Positions 9,281 to 19,902 of a stretch of DNA of 64,000 nt are shown here, in pieces. The first letter of the stretch is position 1; each line of letters begins with the position of its first letter. A program made the translations under genes and the position numbers. Under the pieces are notes generated by a model, which worked only from the letters and a program-made list of their open reading frames with translations, ran no database searches and was not told the DNA's origin. The DNA comes from Ilex aquifolium (taxonomy: Eukaryota; Streptophyta; Magnoliopsida; Aquifoliales; Aquifoliaceae), in contig OX637402.1 in NCBI GenBank assembly GCA_951799425.1, forward strand, positions 6,228,001 to 6,292,000. Direction: 5' to 3'.

Positions 9281-10711
9281 TTAACCCTGGGATTGAAATT
9301 GGCCTTGCCTAGGAGGTGCGGGAGGTGTATATGTGTTTGAGCCATAAGGAATGGGGTTCTCATTCCTCCAACTGAAATTAGGGTGATCACGATACCCTGA
9401 ATTGTAAGTGTTGGAATTTTGAGGAAATGATTGCCTCGGTTGGTTGAAGGCATTGGCCTGTTCATGGTATGTCTCTTTAAGTGCCGGAATGCTCGGACAC
9501 TCCGACGTGGAATGATCGACACCCCCACAAATAGAACAAGCCTCCTCGGCTCTTGACACATGAGACACCTCTCGTCTCCTTTCCACCTCAAGGCTATCCA
9601 CTTTCGTAGACAATTTGGAAATTTGGGAAAGTAGATCCTCACGGTCTTTTAAGTCATACATCCCTCCCCGTGGTGGTTGACTACTCACTGGCATTGTCCT
9701 AGGTACATCACTTGGATCCCTAACATCCCACGATTGTGCATTTTCGGTCAAGGTACCAAAGTAATCAAGGGCCTCGTCAGGGTCTTTGTTAAAAAATTCA
9801 CCATTGCACATCATGTCAATAAATTGCCTATGGTTTGGTGAGATTCCTTCATAGAAGAAACTCACCAATTGCCACGATTTAAAACCATGATGTGGTATGG
9901 ATTGAATCAAATCTCTATATCGCTCCCAACACTGATAGAATTGTTCATTGGGTTTTTCAGAAAAGTTTTGAATGTCTTTTTTCAATGAAGTGGTTCTATG
10001 AACCGGAAAAAACTTTTTCAAAAAGAATGAAACTATATGATCCCAAGATAGCATGGTCCGAGGTCCCATGGAATCAAACCAAATCTTTGCCTTACCCTCC
10101 AAGGAAAAAGAGAAAAGTTTCATCCTTGCAATCTCTTCCATGTTGTAATTTGGGATAAAGGTTGCAACTATTTCCTCATAAGACTTTAGATGACTATAAG
10201 GGTTTTCCTTCTCAACCCCATGGAATTTAGGGAGTAGTTGCAACATCCATGGTTTGATTACAAAGAGATGTGCTTGGACAGGAAGGACAAGGCATGATGG
10301 TGTGGAGCTACGGGTTGGTTGAAGGAACTCCCGCATTGTCCTTGGTGGAGGGTCAAGTTGGATGTTCCCTTCATTCCTAGGTGGGGGAAATTGCACTCGT
10401 GGGTTGGGCATCCTAGGTTGTTGGAATCCCCCACCCATTTGCCTATTCGGGTTAGCATCCTCATTATCAAAAGCATCGGGAGGGGGATATTGCATTCTTG
10501 GGTTAGGCATCCTATTTTCGGGTAACCCCCCACCCCTTTGAGCATTTGGATTCACCCCGACATTGTCAAAATTTCCACCCCCTTGGATGTTTGGGTTGAC
10601 ATCCACATTTTCGAAATTGTCACCCGCATCCTCGGGTGGGTCTTGGTCGATGTTCATGTTGGGGCCTAAGGGTTGTCTAACTAATCGGTGATAGTCGTCC
10701 CTTCCCCACAT
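9281..10711 (-). CDS. E1 gag, 476 aa
   Basis: The protein starts MWGRDDYHRLVRQPLGPN, a start shared with A, E2 and the inverted B fragment. Repeated proline- and asparagine-rich segments (PNRQMGGGFQQPRMPNPR type) fill residues about 30-120. The capsid-like retrotransposon gag domain lies at about 165-330, with the motif WDHIVSFFLKKFFP and a run ending in NEQFYQCWERYRDLIQSIPHHGF. A CCHC knuckle (CSICGGVDHSTSEC) lies near residue 400. It forms the particle and binds RNA. The leader upstream has a splice-donor-like site and a hairpin. Confidence 0.9.
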   Translation of the reverse strand: MWGRDDYHRLVRQPLGPNMNIDQDPPEDAGDNFENVDVNPNIQGGGNFDNVGVNPNAQRGGGLPENRMPNPRMQYPPPDAFDNEDANPNRQMGGGFQQPRMPNPRVQFPPPRNEGNIQLDPPPRTMREFLQPTRSSTPSCLVLPVQAHLFVIKPWMLQLLPKFHGVEKENPYSHLKSYEEIVATFIPNYNMEEIARMKLFSFSLEGKAKIWFDSMGPRTMLSWDHIVSFFLKKFFPVHRTTSLKKDIQNFSEKPNEQFYQCWERYRDLIQSIPHHGFKSWQLVSFFYEGISPNHRQFIDMMCNGEFFNKDPDEALDYFGTLTENAQSWDVRDPSDVPRTMPVSSQPPRGGMYDLKDREDLLSQISKLSTKVDSLEVERRREVSHVSRAEEACSICGGVDHSTSECPSIPALKETYHEQANAFNQPRQSFPQNSNTYNSGYRDHPNFSWRNENPIPYGSNTYTPPAPPRQGQFQSQG

Positions 10712-10767
10712 GCAACAAGATATCTATAAAAATGAAATTGTAAACAAACAAGAATATATACACGAAA

Positions 10768-10814
10768 CAACGTACCTCAGCCCGTGATGAAGATCACGGG
10801 ACTTACCTCCGTTG
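10768..10814 (-). promoter_or_regulatory. E1 leader hairpin with splice-donor-like site
   Basis: The 20 bases at 10781-10800 are a perfect inverted repeat: 8-base arms CCCGTGAT / ATCACGGG around a four-base loop. A further five-base pair (10768-10772 with 10810-10814) closes an outer stem. Between the stems, 10801-10808 read on the element strand as AGGTAAGT, a perfect plant 5' splice-site consensus. The element lies between primer site and gag, where retroviruses keep packaging signals and the main splice donor. Confidence 0.6.
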
Positions 10815-10848
10815 TTCGGAAATCACTTCCTTGATTTGACACTAGCCC

Positions 10849-10866
10849 TCCCCGGCAACGGCGCCA
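10849..10866 (-). promoter_or_regulatory. E1 primer binding site, tRNA-Asp type
   Basis: On the element strand this reads TGGCGCCGTTGCCGGGGA, an exact complement of the 18-base 3' end of plant tRNA-Asp as I know it. Four bases separate it from the LTR start at 10871. Confidence 0.88.
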
Positions 10867-10870
10867 AAAA

Positions 10871-12524
10871 TGATTGAGCAAAAACAATCCTATTCCTAAC
10901 CCTTTAACTACTATCCTTCAAATGATGCAATGTATGAGCGGAAGGAAGGATTTCTCCCCCTTTGGGATAGTGTGAAAAGAAAGGGCAATAGGAAAGGGAA
11001 ATGGGATGATGTAGATATGAAATGTGCATGCACAAAAATGCTCCCCAATCGCAAGGAGACTTTCGTGAGTTGTGTTTTACTTGGAAAGTATTCCAAGGTC
11101 GATTCCACAGGGAAGGAAGTGAGCAAATGTGAAAGTGATTTAGTGCAAAAGAAAGTATAAAATTCTTGTTGTTGGAAATTGTTTGGTGAAGTGTGTTTTG
11201 GTGAACTTAGAATGAGAGAACGAGCGTTGGCAATTCCAAGAGGTCCCTCCAATAGGTATACTATCTCAACTCAAATCACTCCTCCGATTGAGCAAGAATG
11301 AACGGTTGATTCACGGAAAGCCGAGGATGATGTTGGTGAATGCCTAAGCATAAACCGTGACTAGGCCTACGGTTTATCAAAGATTCACCAATTCATCCAC
11401 CTTCAATCCGGTCAAACCGAACCATGGGACTCTAAAGGGAGGGTGTAGAGAGAGTTGAAATGTTATACCCAAATGAGGATTTCCCTTGGTCTTGCCAACA
11501 ATAAGTGTTTAGCTACTCATACTTGGAATGGAAATAACTATGTAATAAAAGTCCATTGCAAATCTATGAACTTCTAAAGCTACAAAGTACAATAATTCAT
11601 AAGCTACAAGGAAATGCATTTAAAACCATTACATAGTTGTGAAAATGAAGAACTTTCATTCATTAATGGTAGAAAGTGGAAGAGAACATTAAACTAGTGT
11701 AAAGCATGAAATGACTTACATTAATGGCATTAAAAGAAGTTCTAAAGAGTCTTAGAGAAGAATGCAAGGCAATGTACTGGAAAAATAAGTGAAAATTACA
11801 ACTTTCTCTCTCTAGAATCTACTATTCACTGTCTTCCTCGCCAGAGCTTCTCTCTCTAAAACTATCTAATGTAATACATGAATATCTCTCTTGCAGGAGA
11901 CTCTTCCTTTTCCACAAACGTGCCTGCAGAGAGAAGTGGGTCTACAGATGTGATTTTCTTCATAGGGATGCAGCAGCCAAGGAAAGACAGGGGGTGGCAG
12001 AGCATGTCTGCACACCCAGCACATCCCATCCTCCTCTCTTCATTCAATGCCTTCACTCCACAAGTCTAGAGGGGAGTGTGAATCATGATGAACAGTAAGG
12101 TGGGCGTGTCAGAGAAAAGCATGGAGGGGTCCACAAAACAGCTGAGCAGATCTGCAGAATTTGAGCACTTCAGGAAATCAGTACCGGTACTGGGTACCGG
12201 TACTGCGATTCCAGTAGGTTTTCAGTACCGGTACTGGGTACCGGTTCCATTTGGTACCGGTACCGAGTACCGGTACTGTTATGCATCCTTTTCTGAATTT
12301 CTTGATTTCTTTGCTCCCGATCTATCCTCAAACTATCATTTCAACTCCTTTCATCCCAAGTGGTATGGGAGGGTCTTTAAAGGCCACATTTAGCTTCATT
12401 CCACTACAAAACAACAAATTGATGTTAAGACTTCAATCGTCATAACTTAGACAAGTTAAAGCTCAAAAGTAAGTGAAATGAGTTGATTAGCATCTTAAAA
12501 ATATACAAAGTTGTGTGCTAATCA
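10871..12524 (-). repeat. E1 5' LTR, 1654 bases
   Basis: It begins TGATTGAGC after the primer site and ends GTGCTAATCA before E2 sequence (TG...CA). It matches the left LTR over the visible 910 bases. Its U3 has an array of six ACCGGT palindromes at 12180-12285. I see no clear TATA box. Confidence 0.93.
12180..12285. repeat. ACCGGT palindrome array in E1 5' LTR
   Basis: Six palindromes, against four in the other LTR. The extra units come with a spacer (CCATTTGGTACCGG) that is also found in the env upstream array, so copies are gained or lost as whole units. Confidence 0.9.
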
Positions 12525-14315
12525 TTAGCCACCTTGACAGGTGGCTTCAAACGACTCGAGAAAGGGGCAGGCATGGAAGGAATAACCACACAATCATCAA
12601 TTAATTTTTCTTTATCAACAACCTCTCTTTCTTTCTCTTCACTCACCTCACCCTTGTCGGCATCACCCAAGATACCTTTTCCTTTTTGCAATGTGGTCTT
12701 GGGTGAGACCGTTGGCAAAATGGTTTTGTCAATTTATTTGCCACTACGGAGGGTGGTGACAGCTTTGAGTTGCTCACAACTCTCTCTCGAAGGGCCCGAT
12801 GACTCAACTACATGTTGACCCCTAGGGTTCTCTTGTGGTTGAGCGAGGAACTTCCCCTTTTCTTGTTGAGATGCCCTTACGGAGTTTGTCAACTTTGTGA
12901 GTTGGGCTCTTATATCATTGATGGCTGTGGCATTTTGGTTATTGATGGTGGTTTGGCTTTGAATGAAGGAATGGTTCATAACCTCCAAATTCCTTTTGTG
13001 AGGAGGTTGGTATGTGGATGGATTGGACGGTCCTTGAGAAAAACTTTGTGAAGGTGGACTTGGAGAAAAATTTTGTGGTGGCGAGTTTGTCGAATACCCT
13101 TGCGGATTAGTCCGGGGGTATTGGGAGCTAGACGTTTGCCCCTGGCCTTGGTATTGATTTTGGTATTGACCTTGCTTAGGAGGCACGTGAGGTGTATGTG
13201 CAATTGAACCATGAGGCGTGGGATTCTCATTTCTCCAACTAAAATTTGGGTGATTTGCTCCAACCCGGATTATACGTGTTTGAGTGAGGGGAGAATGATT
13301 GCCTTGGTTGGTTAAATGCATGGACTTGCTCGTGATATGCTTCCTTAAGCGCCGGAATGTTGGGGCACTCCGATGTGGAATGCTCCACATTCTCACATAT
13401 TGAGCAAAACTCATCGACCTTTGACACTTGTGACACCTCATGCCTCCTATTGACCTCGAGACTCTCAACCTTCCTAGATAATTTGGCAATTTTTGAAAGT
13501 AAGTCCTCATGGTCACTTAAGTCATAAATCCCTCCCCTATGAGTTTGGCTACTCCCTTGAGGAGAAGACCTTGGTACATCGATGGGATTAGAATGTCCCA
13601 TGACTGTGCATTTTCCGCCAATGCATCAAAATGATCTAAGGCCTCATCGAGGTCTTTGCTCAAAAACTCCCCATTACACATCATATCAATGAACTATCGA
13701 TGGTCTGGTGTGATTCCTTCATAGAAGAAACTCACCATTTGCCATGGTTCAAAGCCATAGTGTGGAATGGATTGTAGCAAATCCTTATATCGTTCCCAGC
13801 ATTGATAAAATTGTTCATTGGGCAGCTCAGAAAAATTTTGAATTTGTTTCTTTAGGGTACAATTTCATTCTTGCTATCTCTTCCATATTATGATTAGGGA
13901 GAAAGGTTGCAACTATTTCCTCAAAATCCCTTATATGAGAATAGGGGTTCTCATTCTCAATTTCGTGGAAAGTAGGAAGTAATTGCAACATCCCTAGTTT
14001 AACTATGAAGAGATGAGCCTAGACCGGAAGATGGATGCATGAAGGTGTGGTGGTACGGGTTGGTTGAAGGAATTCCCGCTTTGACCTCGCCGGAGGATCA
14101 ATTGGGATATTGTTCCCTTCATTTATAGGAGGGAGGAAATGCATTCGTGGATTGGGTATTCTATGTTCTGGTCCTCCCCCACCCCTTTGCAGGTACGGGT
14201 TGACTTCCACATTTTCAAAATTATCACCCGCATCCTCGGGTAGGTCTTGGTCAAGATTCTTGTTGGGGCCAAGGGGTTGCCTAAGTAACCGATTTTGGTC
14301 GTCCCTTCCCCACAT
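12525..14315 (-). pseudogene. E2 gag and beginning of pol, decayed
   Basis: Similarity to E1 gag runs from MWGRDDQNRLLRQPLGPN at the right end to the CCHC knuckle (CSICENVEHSTSEC) near 13380-13420. It then passes through the proline-, serine- and glutamine-rich tail and the KAVTTLRSGK motif near 12740 to the pol linker (RLKPPVKVAN), where E1 is inserted. The region has several breaks and parts of the capsid domain are missing. A fossil; no function is expected. Confidence 0.85.
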
Positions 14316-14382
14316 ACAACAAAATATCTATAAATGAAATTATACACAAACAAGAGTATATACACGAGACAACGTACCTAAA

Positions 14383-14410
14383 CCCATGATGAAGATCACG
14401 GGACTTACCT
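14383..14410 (-). promoter_or_regulatory. E2 leader hairpin and splice-donor-like site
   Basis: The same structure as in E1: arms at 14383-14402 around GAAG, with one arm base changed so that a G-U pair replaces a G-C pair on the RNA. AGGTAAGT follows at 14403-14410 on the element strand. Confidence 0.55.
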
Positions 14411-14450
14411 CCGTCGTCCGAAAATCACCTTCTTGGTTTGACACTTGCCT

Positions 14451-14468
14451 TCCTCGGCAACGTCGCCA
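14451..14468 (-). promoter_or_regulatory. E2 primer binding site
   Basis: A tRNA-Asp-type site with two differences from the E1 site, four bases from the LTR start at 14473. Confidence 0.8.
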
Positions 14469-14472
14469 AAAA

Positions 14473-16146
14473 TGCTTGATATTTTTCCTTGTTATCCCTA
14501 ACCCCTAAATATCCTCCCTAAAAAATGTATTGTCTATGGATGGAGGGGAGTGTCACACTCCCTTCGAGTAGTGTTAAAAGAAAGGGCAAGGAGATGGGAA
14601 AATGGGATGATGGAAATATGTTATATGTATGAACAAAAATGCTCCCCAAGCGCAAGGAGATTTTTGTGGGTCGTGTTTTACTTGGAGGTACTCCAAGGTC
14701 GTTTCCACGGGGAAGGATGTAAACCAAAGGGAAAGTGATTTTGGGTGAAAGAAAGTGTAAAATTCTTTGTTGTTGAAAGTTGTTTGGTGAAGTGTGTTTT
14801 GGTGAAAAAGAGATGAGAAACAAACGTTGGCAAACCAAAGAGATTACTCCAATAGGAATACCATCTCAACTCGAATCCCTCCTCCAAAAGAGTATAAATG
14901 AACAATTGATTCATGGGAAGCTAGGGATAAGAAATGTGAGTATCTACGCATAAACCATGACTAGGCCTATGGAATATCAAAGACTCACCAATTTATCCAC
15001 CCTCAACCCAGTCAAACCGAACCATTGAACTCGGAAATAAGGGAGGAGAATGAGTTGAAATGGTATACCCAAGTGGAGGTTCCCCTTGGTTTTGCCAACT
15101 AAAGGATTTTAGCTACTCATGCTTGGGATGAAATGAACAATGTAATGAGAATGCATTGCAAAGGAAATAAGGTTCTTGAGTAACTAAATGCATACAAACA
15201 TAAGCTATAAGTGAAAGCAATGAATACCCATTTTAATAGTAAGAAAAAGAAGAACTTTGATGCATTAATGGTAAAAGCTTTAAAAGATATTTAAACTAGC
15301 AATGAACTTGTAGGAACTAGCATTAATAACATTAAATGAAGCTCTAAAGATTCTTACAGGAGATTACAAGACAATGTATTGAAGAAAATGTGAAAATCTT
15401 GATTTTATCTCTCTAAAATACTATTCATCATCTTCTACCCAGACCATCTCTCTCTATATCTCTATATTCTTCTGCAACCAATGCTGAATGCCCAATGCTA
15501 GAGTCCCTTTTCCCCCCAAAAATGTCCCTAGTCTCCTCTGGCAGCTCCCTGATGTGATCTCTATCCATAGGGGTCAAGAGGGATAGGTTGGATAGGGTAG
15601 TGCAGGGCTAGCCTGCACATATAGCTCCCTTCTTCCTCTATCTCTTCATTTATCATTCCAGCTTTCAAAGACAAAATGGGGGTGGTACACGTGCTGGAGG
15701 AGTCAGAGACAAGTGGGAGAATGATTGGTGGGTCCCTAAAAAACGCCGGGCTTGAGTTGTAGAGATTGGGGCAGGAATAGTAGACCGTACCGGTATGCAG
15801 TACCGGTACCCTGAACTCCAGAGGCTGGACCGTACTGGTACTGCGTACCGGTACGCTATGTTCCAGTGGCCAAACCGTACCGGTACTACGTACCGATACG
15901 CCTCTGCTGCTTTGTCTGATTTTTCTGATTTCTTCACTCCTGAGCCACTCTTTAGCCACTCTTTCATCCTCATCCACCTCAACTCATTTGGGAAGGCTTT
16001 AAGAAGCCTCATTTAGCGCTCTTTTTCTGCAACCACCACAAATCATCATTAAGCACATTAATAATACAAGTCCAATCAATTACCCCCATAAGTAATTGAA
16101 AATAGGATGATTAGCACCTAAAATAAGTAAAGTTTTGTGCTAATCA
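14473..16146 (-). repeat. E2 5' LTR, 1674 bases
   Basis: It starts TGCTTGATATTT and ends TTTTGTGCTAATCA. U3 holds a palindrome array at 15785-15905 with ACCGGT and one-base variants (ACTGGT, ACCGAT). The partner LTR is outside the window. Confidence 0.88.
15785..15905. repeat. ACCGGT palindrome array in E2 LTR
   Basis: Six sites of the form GTACCGGTAC or a variant, arranged as three pairs separated by spacers of about 25 bases. The pairing differs from E1, although the core palindrome is the same. Confidence 0.85.
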
Positions 16147-16439
16147 GGGTGTTTTTGTTTTTTTCCATTTGGAGTAGGGTTGTACATAGCATAGGAGTGG
16201 AGTCATTGGCCTAGTAGAAGATTCGTTAGGAATTTTAGGCCATTTTGTATCTGTTTGAACTCTATTTCCATGTACTCCAATTTTGAAAGTAATTAATGAA
16301 ATACCACAGTTGTTGTTCCATCTTGCCCAAGTTCTGTTTTTCAATTGCATTGTGATTTTTGTATTTTGAATGTTTGATGAATTACTTGTGTAAATGGATT
16401 ATTAGAGTTTCATACCTATTGATTGAAAGTAAACTTTGC

Positions 16440-16470
16440 TAGGGACTAGCAAAGCTCAAGTTGGGAGGTG
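16440..16470 (+). promoter_or_regulatory. E3 polypurine tract
   Basis: GGGACTAGCAAAG followed by CAAGTTGGGAGGTG directly before the LTR start at 16471. The form is the same as in E1, A and E, on the opposite strand. Confidence 0.85.
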
Positions 16471-18134
16471 TGATTAGCATAAAACATTGCATATTCTATG
16501 GACATTTACATCCCTTTTATACTTGCTTTTGTAGTTAAAATGAGTGGAATTGCAAGTTTTGAGCTATTAATGGAGTTTTGGTATGTTTATAGGTAAAGGG
16601 GCTTAAATGGTGCTTGTTAGGCCCCATAATGGTGGTTGAGATGATTGGAGATGAGGTGGAGGCTTGATGATAGCTTGAAAGGTGAAGGAACCAAGAAATC
16701 ATCAAAACAAGTAAAAACCTACTAGTAGGCCCTACCGGTAGGTTTTGGCTACTGAACCTGCACCTACCACAAACCTACCGATAGGTTTTGCTCACTGGAG
16801 TAAAAACTATTGGTAGGTTTTCATCGACCTACCGGTAGGTTTTACTGAAACACACCGTATTCTGCATCTCAAGCTCTGCAACTTTGGGGGTCCCACCATT
16901 GGGTCTCCCACTTGTCCCTGACACTTCTTACACACAGACATCCCCTCCTCAACCCTAGCTTGGACTTTGGGAGGCTTGGACATTTAATGAAGAGAGAGAG
17001 AAGAGAGGAAGCTGGGTGTGCAGGCTAGGCCTATGCTAGCTTGCCCTCTCTATCCAATCATCCCCCTATTGATGGAGGTCCATCACACAGACCCTAGAGG
17101 CTCCATGGACGTTTTTTGGCAAGCTCTACACATCATTATGGATATACATTGCAATATAGAGAGAGAAGCTCCAAGGAAGAAGAAGAAGTTCTAGAGAGAG
17201 AAGTTGATATTTTTGCATTTTCTTCCATACATTGTCTTGTAATTTCTTGTAAGACTTGTTTAAGCTCATTTTAATGTCTTTAATGACATTTATTATAAGC
17301 ACATTTCAAGTTTAGTCTTACATTTTGGATTTCACCATTAATGCATTCAAGTTCTTCCTTTTCAAGCTTTAAAATGGGTATTGCATATTTCACTTCATAG
17401 TTTACGTTTTCTTGCATTAAACTAAGCTCCAATCTTCATTCCTTTATAATGTCTCTCCATTGCATTTATGTTTTTGCTTTAGATATGAGTAGCTAAGTTT
17501 ATAGTTGGCTAATCCAAGGGAAAATTCCCCTTGGGTATGCCATTTTCAACTCATTTTCATTCCTCCTCGTAGTATACGATGACTCGGTTTGACTAGGTTG
17601 AGTGTAGACGTGGTTGTGAGTTCTTGATACACCGTAGACTTGTCACGGGGTATGCTTGAATCCTAACCTCCATTTTGGTCCCGCGCTTCCGACGAATCAA
17701 TTGAACATCTAGGCACCATTGGAGGAAGGTCTTGAGTTGATTTGGCATTCCCATTGGAATGACCTCTTCAGATTAGCCAACACTTGTTCCATTTCATTTT
17801 CTATCACAAACACAAATCACCAAACTCAAACATCAAAGATTTTTACACTTTTCTTTTTTCACCAAAATCACCTTCACACAATTCACCTTCCTTCCCTGAG
17901 GAGACGACCTTGGAATACGATTTCCAAGTAAAACACGACACTCGAAAGTCTCTTTGCGCTTGGAGAGCACTTTTGTTCACACACACACACACACACATTT
18001 CATTCCACACTATTCCATTACCCCATCTCTTGCATCATTTTGAGGGAGAGTGACACTCCCCTATCCGTATAAGCCATACACACATTGAGGGATGATGTTG
18101 GGAGATTAGGGTATACAACGAAAACCATCAAGCA
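16471..18134 (+). repeat. E3 3' LTR, 1664 bases
   Basis: It starts TGATTAGCATAAAAC and ends ATCAAGCA, the mirror of the E2 and A LTR ends. A palindrome array lies at 16721-16850 (AACCTACCGGTAGGTTTT-type units). A (CA)n run is at 17978-17997. A short ORF at 17784-18053 is LTR shadow. Confidence 0.88.
16721..16850. repeat. CCTACCGGTAGG palindrome array in E3 LTR
   Basis: About four units of an extended palindrome, CCTACCGGTAGG, with decayed units such as ACCGAT. The extension differs from the GTACCGGTAC form in E1 and E2 and matches A. Confidence 0.85.
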
Positions 18135-18618
18135 ACGGGTGAGCTCTAAAGCTGAATACTTGGTAGAAATTATCAGGCAAATTCACAAAAAGGTGTAGGA
18201 GCAGATTCTAGAGAGCAATCAAAAGTACAAGGGACATATTGATTACGGTAGGAGACGAGTGATCTTTGATGTTGGAGATTATGTGTGGGTCGTATTGACC
18301 AAAGATCGGTATCCAGTAGGCGAATATAACAACCTGAGTGCAAGGAAGATTGGACCATGTGAAATCCTTGAAAAGATCAATGATAATGCATGCAGGTTAA
18401 AGCTTCCCAACCACATCAAGACCTCTGATGTGTTTAATGTTCATCACTTGGTGCCATATCATGGAGACTTTTTCAGCGAGGATGATGCTAACTTGAGGTC
18501 GAATTTTCTCTCACCTGGAGGGATAGATGTGGAGCATATCGGAAAATTTTTTCTACGAGCCTTTGAACATCCAAAGAAGACCAAGCCTAGACACCTTAAT
18601 GGCGGCAGCCTGCTGTGA
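18135..18618 (+). pseudogene. Chromovirus-like Ty3/gypsy integrase C-terminal relic
   Basis: The protein end reads VGDYVWVVLTKDRYPVGEYN, then a GPCEILEKINDNACRLKLP motif and DVFNVHHLVPYHGDF. This is the typical C-terminal part of a chromovirus integrase and differs from the Athila type. The rest of this element lies on the far side of E3, outside the window. The clade (CRM, Reina, Galadriel or other) cannot be decided. It is a broken fossil. Confidence 0.75.
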
Positions 18619-19110
18619 TCATTCCACAAGCTATTTATGTTTTCTTGAGTCATTTATTTTAGTCTAAATTTTATTTTCACTATGTTTTCATGTTCTACAT
18701 AGTGTTTCTTTTGATTATCAGTCATATTTAGGGGTAGTTTGGTCGTTAGGATTTTATTTTACAAGTCATGTGAGTTCTAAAAGTCAGTCATGTGACTGTA
18801 TTGGGCTGCTTGGTCATTTTAGTGTCTTTTTTTTGGCTGGACAGAATTGGAGCCCTTAGATTAGATTTAATTAAAAGGTTGAGACTGATTCTTTTATTAG
18901 GGCAACCCTAGGGACTTATAAATACGTTGTTCCACATTGTATTCAACAACTTTTGGAATAATATTGACATATTTTCTGTTGTCTACAGCAGCCAGCCTTC
19001 TCTCTCTTTCTCTTTGGGATTAAGTGTGGGTGTTTAAGCTAGTCTTTTAGTTGGATCTAGTTCTCTGACTCTCCTTCTTATTGGATTTGTTTGTTCTTTA
19101 TAATCTGATT
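18619..19110 (+). repeat. Probable 3' LTR piece of the chromovirus-like relic
   Basis: Noncoding text follows the integrase end. It contains a TATA box (CTTATAAATACG near 18917) and then pyrimidine-rich transcript-start-like sequence, as in an LTR. No partner copy is visible, so LTR identity rests on position and the TATA box. It ends abruptly against copia gag. Confidence 0.45.
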
Positions 19111-19116
19111 GCATTA

Positions 19117-19902
19117 CAATGCTAAGGCAATGAATACATTATATTGTGCGTTAGATAGGAGTGAATTCAATCGCATATCTACATGTGAAACTGCCAATCA
19201 AATATGGCACATGCTAGAAGTCATAGATGAGGGAACCAATAGAGTTAAAGAGTCCAAGATATGTACATGACTATGAATTTTTTAAGATGCATTCTCAATA
19301 AACTATTACTGAAATTTTTACTAAGTTTACCAATATTATAAATGCTTTGAAGTCTCTCGGTAAATCTTACTCTAATGAGGAAGTTGTGAGAAATATTCTT
19401 AGGTGCTACCGAGATCATGGGATGCCAAAGTGACCTCCATTCAAGAAGCTAAGGATCTCAGGGACTTCCCTCTAGAAAAACTTCTTGGTTCACTCTTGAC
19501 TTGTGAAATGGGCATTAAAAGAGATGAAGAGCAACACAAGAAGGAGAAAATATCAATTGCCTTTAAATCAACAAAGGCAACAAATGAGGATGATCAAGAA
19601 GAAAAAGAAAGTGATGAAAAAGTTGCATTTATCACTAGATATTTCAAAAGTTATTTGAAGAAAAATGGACAATTTGGAAAGTCGAAGGATCCAAGAAAAA
19701 TGGGATCATTTGCTATGAATGTAAGAAACCAGGGCTTGTCAAATCTAAATGCCCATCTTTTAGGAGGTCAAGCAAAAAAGAAAAGAAAGTAGCCATGAAG
19801 GCTACATAAAGTGATACTGATGATAACGATTCCGATGCAGATGAAAATGAGCAAGTCACGAATCTATGCATCATGGCATTAGAAGACAATGATAAGGTAT
19901 AT
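19117..19902 (+). pseudogene. Ty1/copia gag relic
   Basis: Reading the plus strand gives NAKAMNTLYCALDRSEFNRI, then ANQIWHMLEVIDEGTNRVKESK, the UBN2-type copia gag domain. It is followed by VTSIQEAKDLRDFPLEKLLGSL, a Lys/Glu-rich hinge and a zinc-knuckle region with CYECKKPG near 19710. It has a few breaks and is cut at both ends: by the LTR-like text on the left and by block J on the right. Confidence 0.75.

Larger units (their letters stand above)
1..12524 (-). mobile_element. E1: young Athila-type Ty3/gypsy retrotransposon, nearly complete
   Basis: A minus-strand LTR element with, from right to left: 5' LTR, tRNA-Asp primer site, leader, gag, protease-RT-RNase H, integrase, second polypurine tract, noncoding block, env-like gene, polypurine tract and 3' LTR. 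The 3' LTR is cut by the window edge. The visible 910 bases of that LTR differ from the other copy at only about half a dozen places outside a palindrome array, so the insertion is recent. The coding part looks nearly whole, with very few breaks. It lies inside E2: the DNA to its right at 12525 is E2 pol. Its target duplication cannot be confirmed because the left flank is outside the window. The Athila assignment rests on the protease DLGAS motif, the tRNA-Asp primer site and the env-like gene downstream of pol. Confidence 0.93.
12525..16146 (-). mobile_element. E2: Athila-type element, 5' part, split by E1
   Basis: Right of E1 the sequence is the start of pol, gag, leader, primer site and 5' LTR of another minus-strand Athila element. 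The rest lies beyond the left window edge on the far side of E1. It is older than E1: the gag region carries several breaks. It lies in the 3' internal region of E3, which begins at 16147. Confidence 0.88.
16147..18134 (+). mobile_element. E3: 3' end of a plus-strand Athila-type element
   Basis: Only the last 324 internal bases and the 3' LTR are visible. The internal part (16147-16450) matches, inverted, the noncoding DNA left of the env-like gene in A (30860-31060). E2 is inserted here. To the right the element ends inside a chromovirus-like integrase relic. Confidence 0.85.

Noticed and set aside
10849-10866. A tRNA-Asp gene
   Set aside because: Only the 3' 18 bases match, next to an LTR start. 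It is a primer binding site.
19403-19792. A host gene for the Lys/Glu-rich 129-residue ORF
   Set aside because: It is the hinge of a Ty1/copia gag, with UBN2-like sequence before it and a zinc-knuckle region after it.
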